NCBI RefSeq assembly: GCF_049276915.1
Contig: NZ_JBASXK010000011.1
Coordinates: forward strand, 5,340-69,339
Direction: 5' to 3'
Length of the DNA: 64,000 bases
Origin: Aestuariivita sp049276915
Lineage (GTDB): Bacteria; Pseudomonadota; Alphaproteobacteria; Rhodobacterales; Rhodobacteraceae
Part shown: positions 1-7,614 of the stretch, one piece after another
How positions within the stretch are numbered: position 1 is the first letter of the stretch
Layout: each line of letters starts with the position of its first letter
Notes under the pieces: generated by a model
Told to the model about the DNA's origin: nothing
What the model saw: only the letters and a program-made list of their open reading frames with translations
Database searches by the model: none
Made by a program: the position numbers and the translations under genes

Positions 1-551
1 ACGTTGTTCACATCCAACAGCAATCCGCAGCCGGTGCGGCGGCTGAGTTCGGCCAGGAAATCGGTTTCGCTCCAGGTGCTTTCGGCAAAGGCGAGATAGC
101 TTGAGGGGTTTTCCAGAAGCATCCGGCGGCCCAGCACGTCCTGCACCTGATCGATATGCGCGGTGATGCGGCTGAGCGTGTCGTTGGTATAGGGCAAGGG
201 CAGCAGATCGTTGAGAAACTCTGCGCCATGGGTGGACCAGGCGAGATGCTCGGAAAAGCTGGCCGGTTGCAGCCAGCCCATCAGCTTTTTCAGACGGGCA
301 AGGTGGTCGCGATCCAGCGGGTCTGCACCACCGATGGACAGGCCGACGCCGTGGACGGATATCGCAAAGCGTTCGGACAGGGCGCGCATCTGTGCCAGCG
401 GGCGCCCGCCATCCCCCATATAGTTCTCGGCATGAACCTCTAGCCATTGCACCGGGCCGGGATCGGCCATGATCTCGGTGAAATGCTGGGGCTTGTAACC
501 CACACCGGGGGCAGAGGGCAGCCGGTCATGTTTCGGGGTGGCGTCGAGCAT
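1..551 (-). CDS. bufB: Bufferin maturation enzyme BufB (DUF692 / MbnB-TglH family), 3' end outside window
   Basis: DUF692 proteins are TIM-barrel multinuclear iron enzymes that modify cysteines of RiPP precursors (MbnB, TglH and BufB are the characterised members). The first 183 residues are in the window, starting at the ATG at 551. Visible family motifs are E38-V-H-A-E-N near residues 38-43, SVHGVGLSIGG (65-75), SEHLAWS (100-106), LLPLPYT (117-122), LLENPSSYL (146-153) and the LLLDVNN turn at 177-183; several His, Glu, Asp and Asn in these motifs are iron ligands in the family. The gene lies 105 nt downstream of a DUF2282 precursor gene on the same strand, the arrangement of bufferin operons. 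The C-terminus and any bufC (DUF2063) partner lie beyond position 1. The family call is firm; the bufferin role rests on the neighbour. Confidence 0.9.
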   Translation of the reverse strand, partial: MLDATPKHDRLPSAPGVGYKPQHFTEIMADPGPVQWLEVHAENYMGDGGRPLAQMRALSERFAISVHGVGLSIGGADPLDRDHLARLKKLMGWLQPASFSEHLAWSTHGAEFLNDLLPLPYTNDTLSRITAHIDQVQDVLGRRMLLENPSSYLAFAESTWSETDFLAELSRRTGCGLLLDVNN

Positions 552-612
552 GGATCTCAGTCCGCAGGATGGTTCCGAGGCCGATCTTGCCCGGCCAGAG
601 GCGTATCAAACC

Positions 613-642
613 GTGCGATCCGACCGAGGGATCGGATCGCAC
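613..642 (-). promoter_or_regulatory. Intercistronic hairpin between bufA and bufB
   Basis: GTGCGATCCGA (613-623) and TCGGATCGCAC (632-642) form a perfect 11-bp stem with an 8-nt loop. It lies after the bufA stop and before the bufB start. There is no T-run on the minus-strand 3' side, so it is more likely a partial attenuator or an mRNA-stabilising 3' end that lets the peptide precursor be made in excess over the enzyme than a full terminator. That role is inference. Confidence 0.6.
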
Positions 643-656
643 GAGATGGTGCGGAT

Positions 657-965
657 TTAGCTTGGCAGGTCACGTTCCTGGGCTTCGAGCGAGCCTTCGC
701 GCGCTGTGCCATCTGCCATCGCAGGCAGTTCCATCGACGTACAGGTGCCGGCATCGACCAGCGTCCATGCGTTGCCCTGATAGTCCACTGTGGATGTACC
801 TGCGCAGGTGGTGCCGGGGCCTGCGGCGCAATCGTTCTGGCCTGCAAGGCTTACACCATAGCATTTTTCCTTGGCTTGCGCGTTTGCGGTGCCGACCTGC
901 GAGGCCAGTGCGGCTGCGACAGCACCTGCGACGGCGATGGTTTTGAAAGCGTTGGACATTTTCAT
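657..965 (-). CDS. bufA1: Bufferin precursor peptide BufA1 (DUF2282), copper-binding RiPP
   Basis: A small 102-residue protein with a clear signal peptide: a basic start, a hydrophobic stretch to about residue 24 and an A-N-A site before Gln30. The mature part carries the DUF2282 signature KCYGVSLAGQNDCAAGPG and then TTCAG and AGTC, giving exactly four cysteines at residues 35, 46, 54 and 75. Bufferins of this type are exported after DUF692/DUF2063 enzymes convert core cysteines to thiooxazole-type heterocycles that bind copper. AAGGGG lies upstream of two in-frame ATGs (965 and 959); the second has the better spacing. It is followed by a strong hairpin and then bufB. No recognised promoter was found in 966-1130. 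Family and pairing are clear; copper function is known from the family, not shown here. Confidence 0.88.
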   Translation of the reverse strand: MKMSNAFKTIAVAGAVAAALASQVGTANAQAKEKCYGVSLAGQNDCAAGPGTTCAGTSTVDYQGNAWTLVDAGTCTSMELPAMADGTAREGSLEAQERDLPS

Positions 966-1132
966 AATCCCCTTGGTTTCTTTATCAGTGTCTTTCATCG
1001 ACAGGATCAGCCTACAGGCTAAAGGCATCACATGGAAACTCACGAGCCTGTGTCTCACGCTTGCGTCAGGCTGTGTGAGACGGACATTCCCTGTAAGGCA
1101 TTGAAAAGAAACAAACGTGATTGGAATGTTTC

Positions 1133-1160
1133 AACCGGACCCACCTGGACGGGTCCGGTT
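1133..1160 (-). terminator. Probable thrS terminator hairpin
   Basis: AACCGGACCC (1133-1142) and GGGTCCGGTT (1151-1160) form a perfect 10-bp stem with an 8-nt loop, 23 nt past the thrS stop codon. The downstream minus-strand sequence is only mildly T-rich, so efficiency is uncertain. It also isolates bufA from thrS transcription. Confidence 0.5.
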
Positions 1161-1182
1161 CTTGGCGTCGCGTCAGCAATTG

Positions 1183-3129
1183 TTACAACTGATCGGGCGC
1201 TGTTGCGGCGGTTGCCAGCGACTTTGTTACATCCGCAAGGGTTTGCACGCGGGTCTCTTTTTCGCCAAGGCGGCGGATGGTGACGGTGCGGTCTTCGACC
1301 TCGCGGTGGCCGATAGCAAGAATTACCGGGACTTTGCCCACGGAATGCTCGCGGACCTTGTAGTTGATCTTTTCGTTGCGGGTGTCGGCTTCGGCGCGCA
1401 CGCCCACGGCCTGCAGGGCCGCGACGACCTCGTTCACATAGTCATCGGCCTCGGAGACGATTGAGGCGACCACAACCTGGCGCGGGGCCAGCCAGAAGGG
1501 CAGCTTGCCGGCATGTTCCTCGATCAGGATGCCGATGAAGCGTTCGAAGCTGCCCAGAACCGCGCGGTGCAGCATGACGGGCCGGTGTTTGCCGCCGTCC
1601 GAGCCGATATAGCTGGCATCCAGCCGTTCGGGCAGAACGAAATCCACCTGCAGCGTGCCGCATTGCCAATCACGTCCGATGGCATCGGTCAGCACGAATT
1701 CCAGTTTCGGACCATAAAAGGCGCCTTCGCCGGGGTTCAGCTCGAACTCGCAACCTGCGGCACGCGTCGCTGCCTTGAGGGCAGCTTCGGATTTGTCCCA
1801 GACCTCGTCCGATCCCGAGCGCAGATCGGGGCGGTCCGAGAATTTGACCTTGAAGCTTTCAAAGCCGAGGTCGCGGTAGATGTCGCTGAGGAATTCGATG
1901 AAGCGTTTTGTTTCATGCTCGATCTGGGACTCTTCACAGAAGATATGGGCATCGTCCTGCGTGAAGCCGCGCACACGCATGATTCCGTGCAAGGCACCGC
2001 TTGGTTCGTATCTGTTGCAGGAGCCGAATTCGGCCATGCGCAACGGAAGGTCACGGTATGATTTCAGTCCCTGGTTGAAGACCTGTACGTGACAGGGGCA
2101 GTTCATCGGTTTGAGCGCATTCACCGCCTTTTCGCGGGCGTGCTCCTCGTCCACTTCGACGATGAACATATGCTCTTGATACTTGTCCCAATGCCCCGAG
2201 GCTTCCCAGAGCTTGCGGTCCACGACCTGGGGGGTGTTGACCTCGACATACCCGCCCGCGCGCTGCTTGCGGCGCATGTAGTCCTGAAGCGTGGTATAGA
2301 TCATCCAGCCGTTGGGATGCCAGAAGACCTGCCCCGGGGCTTCTTCCTGCATGTGATAGAGATCCATCTCGCGACCCAGCTTGCGGTGATCGCGTTTTGC
2401 GGCCTCTTCCAGCATCGTCAGATGGGCCTTGAGCTTTTCCTTGCCGGTGAAGGCAACGCCATAGATGCGCTGCAGCATCGCGCGTTTGGAATCTCCGCGC
2501 CAATAGGCACCCGCGATGGACATCAGCTTGAATGCATCGCCCGGCACCTGCCCGGTGTGTTGCAGGTGCGGGCCGCGGCAGAGATCCTGCCAATGGCCGT
2601 GCCAATACATGCGCAGCGGCTCATCGCCGGGGATCGCTTCGATCAGCTCGACCTTGTAGGGCTCGTTATTGGCCTTGTAGAATTCGATCGCGCGCTCACG
2701 CTCCCAGATCTCGGTGGTGACGGGATCGCGCTTGTTGATGATTTCCTTCATCTTGGCTTCGATCAGGCCCAGATCTTCGGGGGTAAACGGCTCGGAGCGG
2801 TCAAAGTCGTAATACCAGCCATTGTCGATGACGGGGCCGATGGTGACCTTGGTGGCGGGCCAGATTTCCTGCACGGCGCGGGCCATGATATGCGCCAGAT
2901 CGTGGCGGACCAGTTCATTGGCCTGCTCTTCGTCTTTCATGGTGTGGATGGCGATTTCGGCGTCGCCTGCGATCGGCCAAGCCAGATCCCAGTGCTGACC
3001 GTTCACGGTCGCGCTGATCGCCTTCTTGGCCAGCGAGGTCGAGATGTCCGCAGCCACTTCGGCCGGGGTGATCCCCGCCTTGAAATCGCGTGCATTGCCA
3101 TCGGGAAAGGTGAGTGAGATTTGGGCCAT
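1183..3129 (-). CDS. thrS: Threonine-tRNA ligase
   Basis: Charges tRNA-Thr with threonine in the cytoplasm. At 648 residues it has the usual length and domain order: an N-terminal TGS domain (MAQISLTFPDG onward), the editing (SAD) domain with the H-D-L-A-H-I motif (HxxxH) near residue 75, a class II catalytic core with PMNCPCHVQVF, and a C-terminal anticodon-binding domain beginning around PFWLAPRQVVV. The start at 3129 is chosen because GAGGAGG precedes the ATG by 6 nt and the longer frame adds unrelated residues. It stands alone on the minus strand, with a hairpin after it. Confidence 0.97.
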   Translation of the reverse strand: MAQISLTFPDGNARDFKAGITPAEVAADISTSLAKKAISATVNGQHWDLAWPIAGDAEIAIHTMKDEEQANELVRHDLAHIMARAVQEIWPATKVTIGPVIDNGWYYDFDRSEPFTPEDLGLIEAKMKEIINKRDPVTTEIWERERAIEFYKANNEPYKVELIEAIPGDEPLRMYWHGHWQDLCRGPHLQHTGQVPGDAFKLMSIAGAYWRGDSKRAMLQRIYGVAFTGKEKLKAHLTMLEEAAKRDHRKLGREMDLYHMQEEAPGQVFWHPNGWMIYTTLQDYMRRKQRAGGYVEVNTPQVVDRKLWEASGHWDKYQEHMFIVEVDEEHAREKAVNALKPMNCPCHVQVFNQGLKSYRDLPLRMAEFGSCNRYEPSGALHGIMRVRGFTQDDAHIFCEESQIEHETKRFIEFLSDIYRDLGFESFKVKFSDRPDLRSGSDEVWDKSEAALKAATRAAGCEFELNPGEGAFYGPKLEFVLTDAIGRDWQCGTLQVDFVLPERLDASYIGSDGGKHRPVMLHRAVLGSFERFIGILIEEHAGKLPFWLAPRQVVVASIVSEADDYVNEVVAALQAVGVRAEADTRNEKINYKVREHSVGKVPVILAIGHREVEDRTVTIRRLGEKETRVQTLADVTKSLATAATAPDQL

Positions 3130-3273
3130 TTCAGCCTCCTCGTCAGTTTGGCGCCCACGGAACGCCCGGTTGCGGGTATATGTGTGGGAAGCGGTGTGGC
3201 AGGGGGAGGCTGAGGCGTCAAGAGACAGCATGGCATTGCGCGACGGACGTTGCCGATAGGACTCAGGGCGCGG

Positions 3274-3335
3274 GTGAGGGGCCAGCCCCTCACACTCCCC
3301 GCCGTATTTTCGGCAAGAAGAAGGAGGGGCTGGTC
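3274..3335 (+). repeat. Dispersed hairpin-plus-tail repeat, copy A (diverged)
   Basis: A 9-bp stem GTGAGGGGC/GCCCCTCAC (3274-3282 with 3285-3293) is followed by a tail containing GTATTTTCGGCAAGAAGAAGG. It resembles copies B, C and D elsewhere in this window in layout (GC hairpin, CTCCCC, then a tail ending in AAGAAGG) but is the least conserved. It lies in the 213-nt space between the thrS start and the end of the MAPEG gene, where nothing else was recognised. Confidence 0.55.
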
Positions 3336-3342
3336 GGATCCA

Positions 3343-3753
3343 TCAGCGCGCGGCAAACACCGCATATGCCATGAGCAGGCAGCACAGCCAGCCAAGGGAG
3401 AAGATGATCGGCCGGATCGGCATTCTGGCGTAGCCCGAGATCATGCCTGCCGCGTGGATCACGCGCAGCCAGAAAAAGGCGATGGCCGTCCAGTAGGTGA
3501 GGGTGGTGAAGCCATCCAGCCGGTCGACCAGCAGCACCAGAATGGCAAAGGGGATGGCCTGTTCCAGCAGGTTCAGATGCGCGCGGTGGGCGCGGTGGAC
3601 CCAGGGTCTGAGCTGGGTCAGATCACCCGGGCGGGGGAAGCTATCCGGATCAGCAGGATCGGAGTTGACGCCGACGATATAGGGGATCCAGAGGGAGGCG
3701 GCGAGGATCATCAGACAGGTGAGAATACCGAGTTCGGTGGGGATCTGTTGCAT
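3343..3753 (-). CDS. MAPEG family membrane protein
   Basis: A 136-residue integral membrane protein with about four hydrophobic segments. It carries the MAPEG pattern, including R-A-H-R-A-H-L-N-L-L-E-Q-A-I-P-F around residues 57-72 (family: RAxxNxxE) and ARMPIRPIIFSLG near the C-terminus. MAPEG proteins are glutathione-related or eicosanoid-type membrane enzymes; bacterial members are mostly uncharacterised. Its ATG overlaps the stop of the ArsR-SRPBCC gene by one base (TAATG), so the two are translationally coupled and probably share regulation. Substrate unknown. Confidence 0.8.
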   Translation of the reverse strand: MQQIPTELGILTCLMILAASLWIPYIVGVNSDPADPDSFPRPGDLTQLRPWVHRAHRAHLNLLEQAIPFAILVLLVDRLDGFTTLTYWTAIAFFWLRVIHAAGMISGYARMPIRPIIFSLGWLCCLLMAYAVFAAR

Positions 3754-4496
3754 TACATTGCCGCCTTCAGAGCTGTGCCGGTTTCCAGGTAGGATTTGAG
3801 GGAGGCCGCCAGACGGGCCCAGCCTTCTGCAAAGCCTTCCTGGCCGGGAGCCATGTCGTAATGCTCGATGGTCAGCATGCAGGTTTCGCCCTGCGGTTCG
3901 ATCAGATAGACCATGTGGCTTGCCGGTGCGTCGGGCCCCATGAACAGCGGCTCGAAGGTCATGGCGATGCGGGTTTTCGGGTCCATTTCCGTGGTGACCT
4001 GGCGCAGCATCGCTTCGCCATCCGGTTTGATGAATTCGGTCACGTTGTCGGGGCGCGCATCGCCGCGCACCTGGTTGCACATGAAGTGATAGGCGGCCAT
4101 CTGGTCGGCTTTGGTCAGGGCGTCCCAAAGGGCATCCTGCGTGCAGCGGATGAAGGTTTGCATCATGAAATCGGGTTTTGCCATATCGGTCCTTCTTTCT
4201 AACTGGGCTTTGAGATCACTCAGGGCCTGCGTCTGGGGTCGCAGAAAGGGTGCGATCCAACGGTCGAGTATCTCCTGCAGGGGAAAGGCGTTCAGATAGT
4301 GATATTTGAACCGCCCCTGTTTGCGTGTGACGATGAGATGGGCGTCCTCGAGAATCTTGAGGTGCTTCATGACCCCGAAACGGGTCATGTCCAGTTGCCC
4401 CTCCAGATCGGATAGGCTTTGCCCGTCCTTGCGGCGCAAACTGTCAAGCAGCGCGCGCCGGGCGGGGTCGTTGAGGGCTTTGAAAAGATCGTCCAT
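3753..4496 (-). CDS. ArsR-type regulator fused to SRPBCC (AHSA1) domain
   Basis: A 247-residue two-domain protein. Residues 1-90 form an ArsR winged helix (FKALNDPARRALLDSL, then SLSDLEGQLDMTRFGVMKHLKILEDAHLI as the recognition helix region). Residues 105-247 form an AHSA1-type SRPBCC ligand-binding fold (FIRCTQDALWDALT onward). Such fusions are taken to sense a hydrophobic ligand through the SRPBCC pocket and repress a nearby operon. No metal-binding ELCVCDL motif is present, so it is not a metal sensor. It is cotranscribed with the downstream MAPEG gene, and the inverted repeat just upstream of its start is a likely operator. Confidence 0.85.
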   Translation of the reverse strand: MDDLFKALNDPARRALLDSLRRKDGQSLSDLEGQLDMTRFGVMKHLKILEDAHLIVTRKQGRFKYHYLNAFPLQEILDRWIAPFLRPQTQALSDLKAQLERRTDMAKPDFMMQTFIRCTQDALWDALTKADQMAAYHFMCNQVRGDARPDNVTEFIKPDGEAMLRQVTTEMDPKTRIAMTFEPLFMGPDAPASHMVYLIEPQGETCMLTIEHYDMAPGQEGFAEGWARLAASLKSYLETGTALKAAM

Positions 4497-4510
4497 GGCG
4501 ATGAATATAG

Positions 4511-4542
4511 GTTACTTAAAGGTCACGTGACAATATGGTAAC
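4511..4542. promoter_or_regulatory. Candidate operator of the ArsR-SRPBCC gene
   Basis: GTTAC (4511-4515) and GTAAC (4538-4542) are inverted arms around a perfect 10-bp palindrome GTCACGTGAC (4522-4531). The site lies 15-46 nt upstream of the regulator's ATG and in the space shared with the divergent creatininase gene. Autoregulation is inferred from position. Confidence 0.4.
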
Positions 4543-4610
4543 TTGTAATGGCACTGTTGCCCCGCTCAACCCCTTGTGCACAATGGGGAAAAATTCGGGA
4601 GGAGAAGGTG

Positions 4611-5429
4611 ATGGAAACCAGTTGGGCACGGCTGAAAGCGCATGAGCTGCGGGATCTGGCGGCACAGGATGCGGTGGTGATTCTGCCCGTGGCGTCGATC
4701 GAGCAGCACGGGCCGCATCTGCCGGTGATGACCGACACCCGGATCGGCGAAGAGATGGCGCGGCGGGCGGCGGAAAAGGCCTGGGCCAAGCGGCCCACGA
4801 TCTGGACGCCGGTGATGTGGGCGGGGCTGAGCGAGCATCACATGGATTTCGGTGGCACGCTGACAGTGACGCCCGCCACCTTCCGGGCGGTGATCATCGA
4901 CCTGATCGCGGCGATCCGGAGGGCAGGGTTCCGGCATATCCTGATCTCGAATTCGCATGGCGGCAACATCATCCCCTGCAAGCAGATCCTGGACGAGATT
5001 TCGCCCGGGCTGGACGGCGTCGTTGTCTTTGCCACCTATGCCACCGAGGCGGGCGAGGCATTCGGTGCACCGCTGGAGGATCAGCCCAACATCATGCATG
5101 CCTGCGAGGCGGAAACCTCGATGATGATGGTCTGCGCGCCCGAGACGGTGGATGACAGCGATCTGGCGGCGCATAACGTGCCCTTTGGCAATGGTCCGGA
5201 TTTTCTGGCGGCAGGCAAGGCGGCGTACCGTTGGCGGCCCCTGGCCCATGCCACGCCCAACGGCGTGCTGGGGATGCCCGAGAAATCGACGCCCGCCAAA
5301 GGCGAGGCGCTTTTGGAAATCGGGTCTCAGGCGCTGGCCGATCTGATCACCGATCCCGAGACCTGGGCCGATGTGCAGGATCTGCGCGGAGCGGGCACAG
5401 GCGGCGTGCCCTTTGCGGGGCGCAGATGA
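4611..5429 (+). CDS. Creatininase family amidohydrolase
   Basis: A 272-residue member of the creatininase/MftE-like family of metal-dependent amidohydrolases, which open cyclic amides or cleave peptide-like bonds. The metal-site motifs are intact: E-Q-H-G-P-H-L-P near residues 31-38, the D-T-R-I region after it, SNSHGGN near 115-121 and HACEAETSMM near 163-172. The start at 4611 follows GGGAGGAGAAGGTG; the earlier in-frame ATG has no such site. It overlaps the next gene by ATGA. Substrate is not evident, and the neighbours do not indicate mycofactocin. Confidence 0.85.
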   Translation: METSWARLKAHELRDLAAQDAVVILPVASIEQHGPHLPVMTDTRIGEEMARRAAEKAWAKRPTIWTPVMWAGLSEHHMDFGGTLTVTPATFRAVIIDLIAAIRRAGFRHILISNSHGGNIIPCKQILDEISPGLDGVVVFATYATEAGEAFGAPLEDQPNIMHACEAETSMMMVCAPETVDDSDLAAHNVPFGNGPDFLAAGKAAYRWRPLAHATPNGVLGMPEKSTPAKGEALLEIGSQALADLITDPETWADVQDLRGAGTGGVPFAGRR

Positions 5430-6166
5430 CGCCGCATCTGCAGACCTCGCAGGGCCGCAGCCTGGCCTATCACAAGAGCGATGGCGCGGGGCCGACCGTG
5501 GTGTTTCTGGGCGGGCTGAAATCCGACATGGAGGGCACCAAGGCCATCTATCTGCAGGACTGGGCGCGCGCGCGCGGGCAGGCCTTCCTGCGGTTTGACT
5601 ATTCGGGTCATGGAGAGAGTTCGGGCCGGTTCGAGGACGGCTGCATCGGCGACTGGCATCACGATACGCTGGCCATGATCGACGCGCTGACCGATGGGCC
5701 GCTGATTGTCGTGGGGTCGTCGATGGGGGGCTGGCAGGCGCTGTTGCTGGCGCGCGCGCGGCCCGATCGGATCGCCGGGATGGTCACCATCGCCGCCGCG
5801 CCGGATTTCACCGAGGATGGCTATTGGGCCAGTTTTTCGCAGGCCGAGAAAGAGGCATTGGAGCGCGTGGGACATGTGGAACGGCCGTCCGATTACATGG
5901 AGCCCTATATCATCACCAGACGCATGATCGAGGATGGCCGCGCACATCTGGTCCTGCGCGCTCACCTGTCGCTGCCGTTTCCGGTGCGCTGTCTGCAAGG
6001 AACAGTCGATACGGCGGTCAGTACCGAGACGGCGTTGCGGTTGCTGGAACATGCGGACTGTCCGGATATGCGCCTGACGCTGGTCAAGGACGCGGATCAC
6101 CGGTTCTCGGATGGCCCCTGTCTGGGGCTGATCGAAGCCGCGGTGGCCGAGTTGAGCCACCTGTGA
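5426..6166 (+). CDS. Alpha/beta hydrolase (ABHD10-like serine esterase)
   Basis: A 246-residue alpha/beta hydrolase. It shows an oxyanion segment LGGLKSDMEGTKA, the FDYSGHGES strand-turn, the nucleophile elbow G-S-S-M-G-G (Ser near residue 97), an acid in QGTVDTAVS and the catalytic His in KDADHRFSD. The pattern matches the ABHD10-like acyl-protein thioesterase or esterase group found in alphaproteobacteria. It is coupled to the creatininase gene by a 4-nt ATGA overlap, and the following gene starts 4 nt after its stop. The full triad contrasts with the inactive homologue at 6895-7605. Confidence 0.85.
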   Translation: MTPHLQTSQGRSLAYHKSDGAGPTVVFLGGLKSDMEGTKAIYLQDWARARGQAFLRFDYSGHGESSGRFEDGCIGDWHHDTLAMIDALTDGPLIVVGSSMGGWQALLLARARPDRIAGMVTIAAAPDFTEDGYWASFSQAEKEALERVGHVERPSDYMEPYIITRRMIEDGRAHLVLRAHLSLPFPVRCLQGTVDTAVSTETALRLLEHADCPDMRLTLVKDADHRFSDGPCLGLIEAAVAELSHL

Positions 6167-6170
6167 GGTC

Positions 6171-6809
6171 ATGAGCATGCGCCGCCCCGCCTCGATGTGG
6201 AGCCTTGAGGCATTGGGCCGGGTGCGCCTGTCGCGCCATTTCTACATGCGCGAGTTCCTGTATTCCGAGATCGGGAATTTCCACCAGATCCAGAACATCC
6301 CCGATGACCCCGATCTTGCGATCGAAACTGGTCGCGCGCTGTGCCGGACATTGCTTGATCCGCTGGAAGACACGTTCGGACGGGTCGCGCTGCGTTCGGG
6401 TTATCGCTCGCGCCGGCTCAATGCCTTTGGCAATCAGCACAAGCTGAACTGCGCGCGCAATGACAATCCGCTGGAATGCCATATCTGGGACCGGGCCTCG
6501 GGAGAGGATGCGGTGGCGGGGGCCTCGATCGTGATCCCGTGGTTTGCCGATCAATATGATCAGGGCCGCGACTGGCGTGATCTGGCGTGGTGGATGCATG
6601 ATCATCTGGCCTATTCCGAGATCTGGTTTTTCCCGAAGCTTTGTGCGTTCAATCTGGTCTGGCGGCCCCGGCCCAAACGGCGCATCGACAGCTATATCGC
6701 GCCAAGGGGCACGCTTTTGAAAGCCGGGGCCGAGCCGGGCGAGTCTCTGGCTGTGCGTCAGGCGCGCTATGGCGATTTCCCGCGCTTTCAGAGCCACGGT
6801 CCGGGCTGA
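6171..6809 (+). CDS. Conserved hypothetical, possible peptidase M15-like fold
   Basis: A 212-residue protein without signal peptide or membrane segment. Its first half (LSRHFYMREFL, RALCRTLLDPLEDTFGRVALRSGYRSRRLNAF) resembles the N-terminal part of M15-type or Hedgehog-like folds, where a helix precedes the SGYR turn. The second half has histidines in ECHIWD and WMHDHLAYSEIWFF, but the classical HxxGxAxD zinc motif is not seen, so peptidase activity is doubtful. It is the third gene of the creatininase operon. Confidence 0.6.
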   Translation: MSMRRPASMWSLEALGRVRLSRHFYMREFLYSEIGNFHQIQNIPDDPDLAIETGRALCRTLLDPLEDTFGRVALRSGYRSRRLNAFGNQHKLNCARNDNPLECHIWDRASGEDAVAGASIVIPWFADQYDQGRDWRDLAWWMHDHLAYSEIWFFPKLCAFNLVWRPRPKRRIDSYIAPRGTLLKAGAEPGESLAVRQARYGDFPRFQSHGPG

Positions 6810-6894
6810 ATGCTGCATTTGCACCTTGCCCGGAGAGCGCGTTTCCAGCATCACTTGCAAAACTGAGCGGCCTTGAACGGGAGAGGGCAGGCAG

Positions 6895-7605
6895 ATGGCA
6901 GAAGCGGTGGTTCTGATCCCTGATCTGATGTGCGATGCCCGTATTTTCGAACATCAAATCAATGCCTTGTCTTCCGAATGCGCGGTGACGATTGCCGCCC
7001 CGGTTTCAGGAGAGCGCATCGAAGAGATGGCCTCGGCCATTCTGGACGGGGTGCCGCGCCGCTTTGCCCTGGCGGGCTTGGGCCTTGGGGCGACGGTGGC
7101 CCTGGAAGTGTTTCGACGTGCGCCTGAACGGGTGAGCCGCCTGGCTCTGATCAGCGTTGATCCCCAGGCCGAGATCCCGGCCAAGGCCGCCGAGCGTGAG
7201 CTTTTGATTGCCCGCGCCCGGGCGGGGCGTCTGGAGGAGGTGGCATTGCAGCTTTGGGGGCCTGACCCCGTGGCGCAGGGCCTGCAGCGCATGGAGATCC
7301 AGGGCTGCTTGCGCCGGATGGCGACCGAGCTGGGCCCGGATCTGTTCCTGCGCCAGGCCCGTGCCCTGCAGCGCAGGCGCGACTATCAGGGCGAGTTGCG
7401 GCGCATCAAGGTTCCGACAATGGTGATTGGAGGGCTCGAGGATCGTGCGATCCCCGCCAAACGCCAGCAGTTCATGGCCGATCTGATCCCACGCGCGACG
7501 TTGCGCCTGATTGAAGGGGCCGCGCGGTTTCCGGTTCTCGAGACCCCCGAAGCCATGACAGAAACCCTGGCGGATTGGCTGGCACTGCCCCTGGTTCTTG
7601 GCTGA
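6895..7605 (+). CDS. Alpha/beta hydrolase fold protein lacking catalytic Ser and His
   Basis: A 236-residue protein with clear alpha/beta hydrolase fold landmarks: VVLIPDLMCDARIF, an LAGLGLGATVALEVFRRAPERV elbow and a late IKVPTMVIGGLEDRAIP strand. The nucleophile elbow, normally G-x-S-x-G, here reads G61-L-G63-L-G65, so the serine position is glycine. The usual histidine near LIEGAGHxP is Arg211 (LIEGAARFPVLE), while the acid Asp183 is kept. It therefore looks like a pseudo-enzyme, perhaps a binding or scaffold protein. AGAGGGCAGGCAG precedes the ATG. It converges with the DUF6151 gene. Confidence 0.8.
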   Translation: MAEAVVLIPDLMCDARIFEHQINALSSECAVTIAAPVSGERIEEMASAILDGVPRRFALAGLGLGATVALEVFRRAPERVSRLALISVDPQAEIPAKAAERELLIARARAGRLEEVALQLWGPDPVAQGLQRMEIQGCLRRMATELGPDLFLRQARALQRRRDYQGELRRIKVPTMVIGGLEDRAIPAKRQQFMADLIPRATLRLIEGAARFPVLETPEAMTETLADWLALPLVLG

Positions 7606-7614
7606 GGCGGGACG

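Noticed and set aside
3753..4496. Metal-sensing ArsR repressor
   Set aside because: The cysteine metal site is missing and the C-terminal half is an SRPBCC ligand-binding domain.
6171..6809. Firm call as D,D-carboxypeptidase
   Set aside because: The SGYR region suggests an M15-type fold, but the HxxGxAxD zinc motif is missing, so only a conserved hypothetical is reported.
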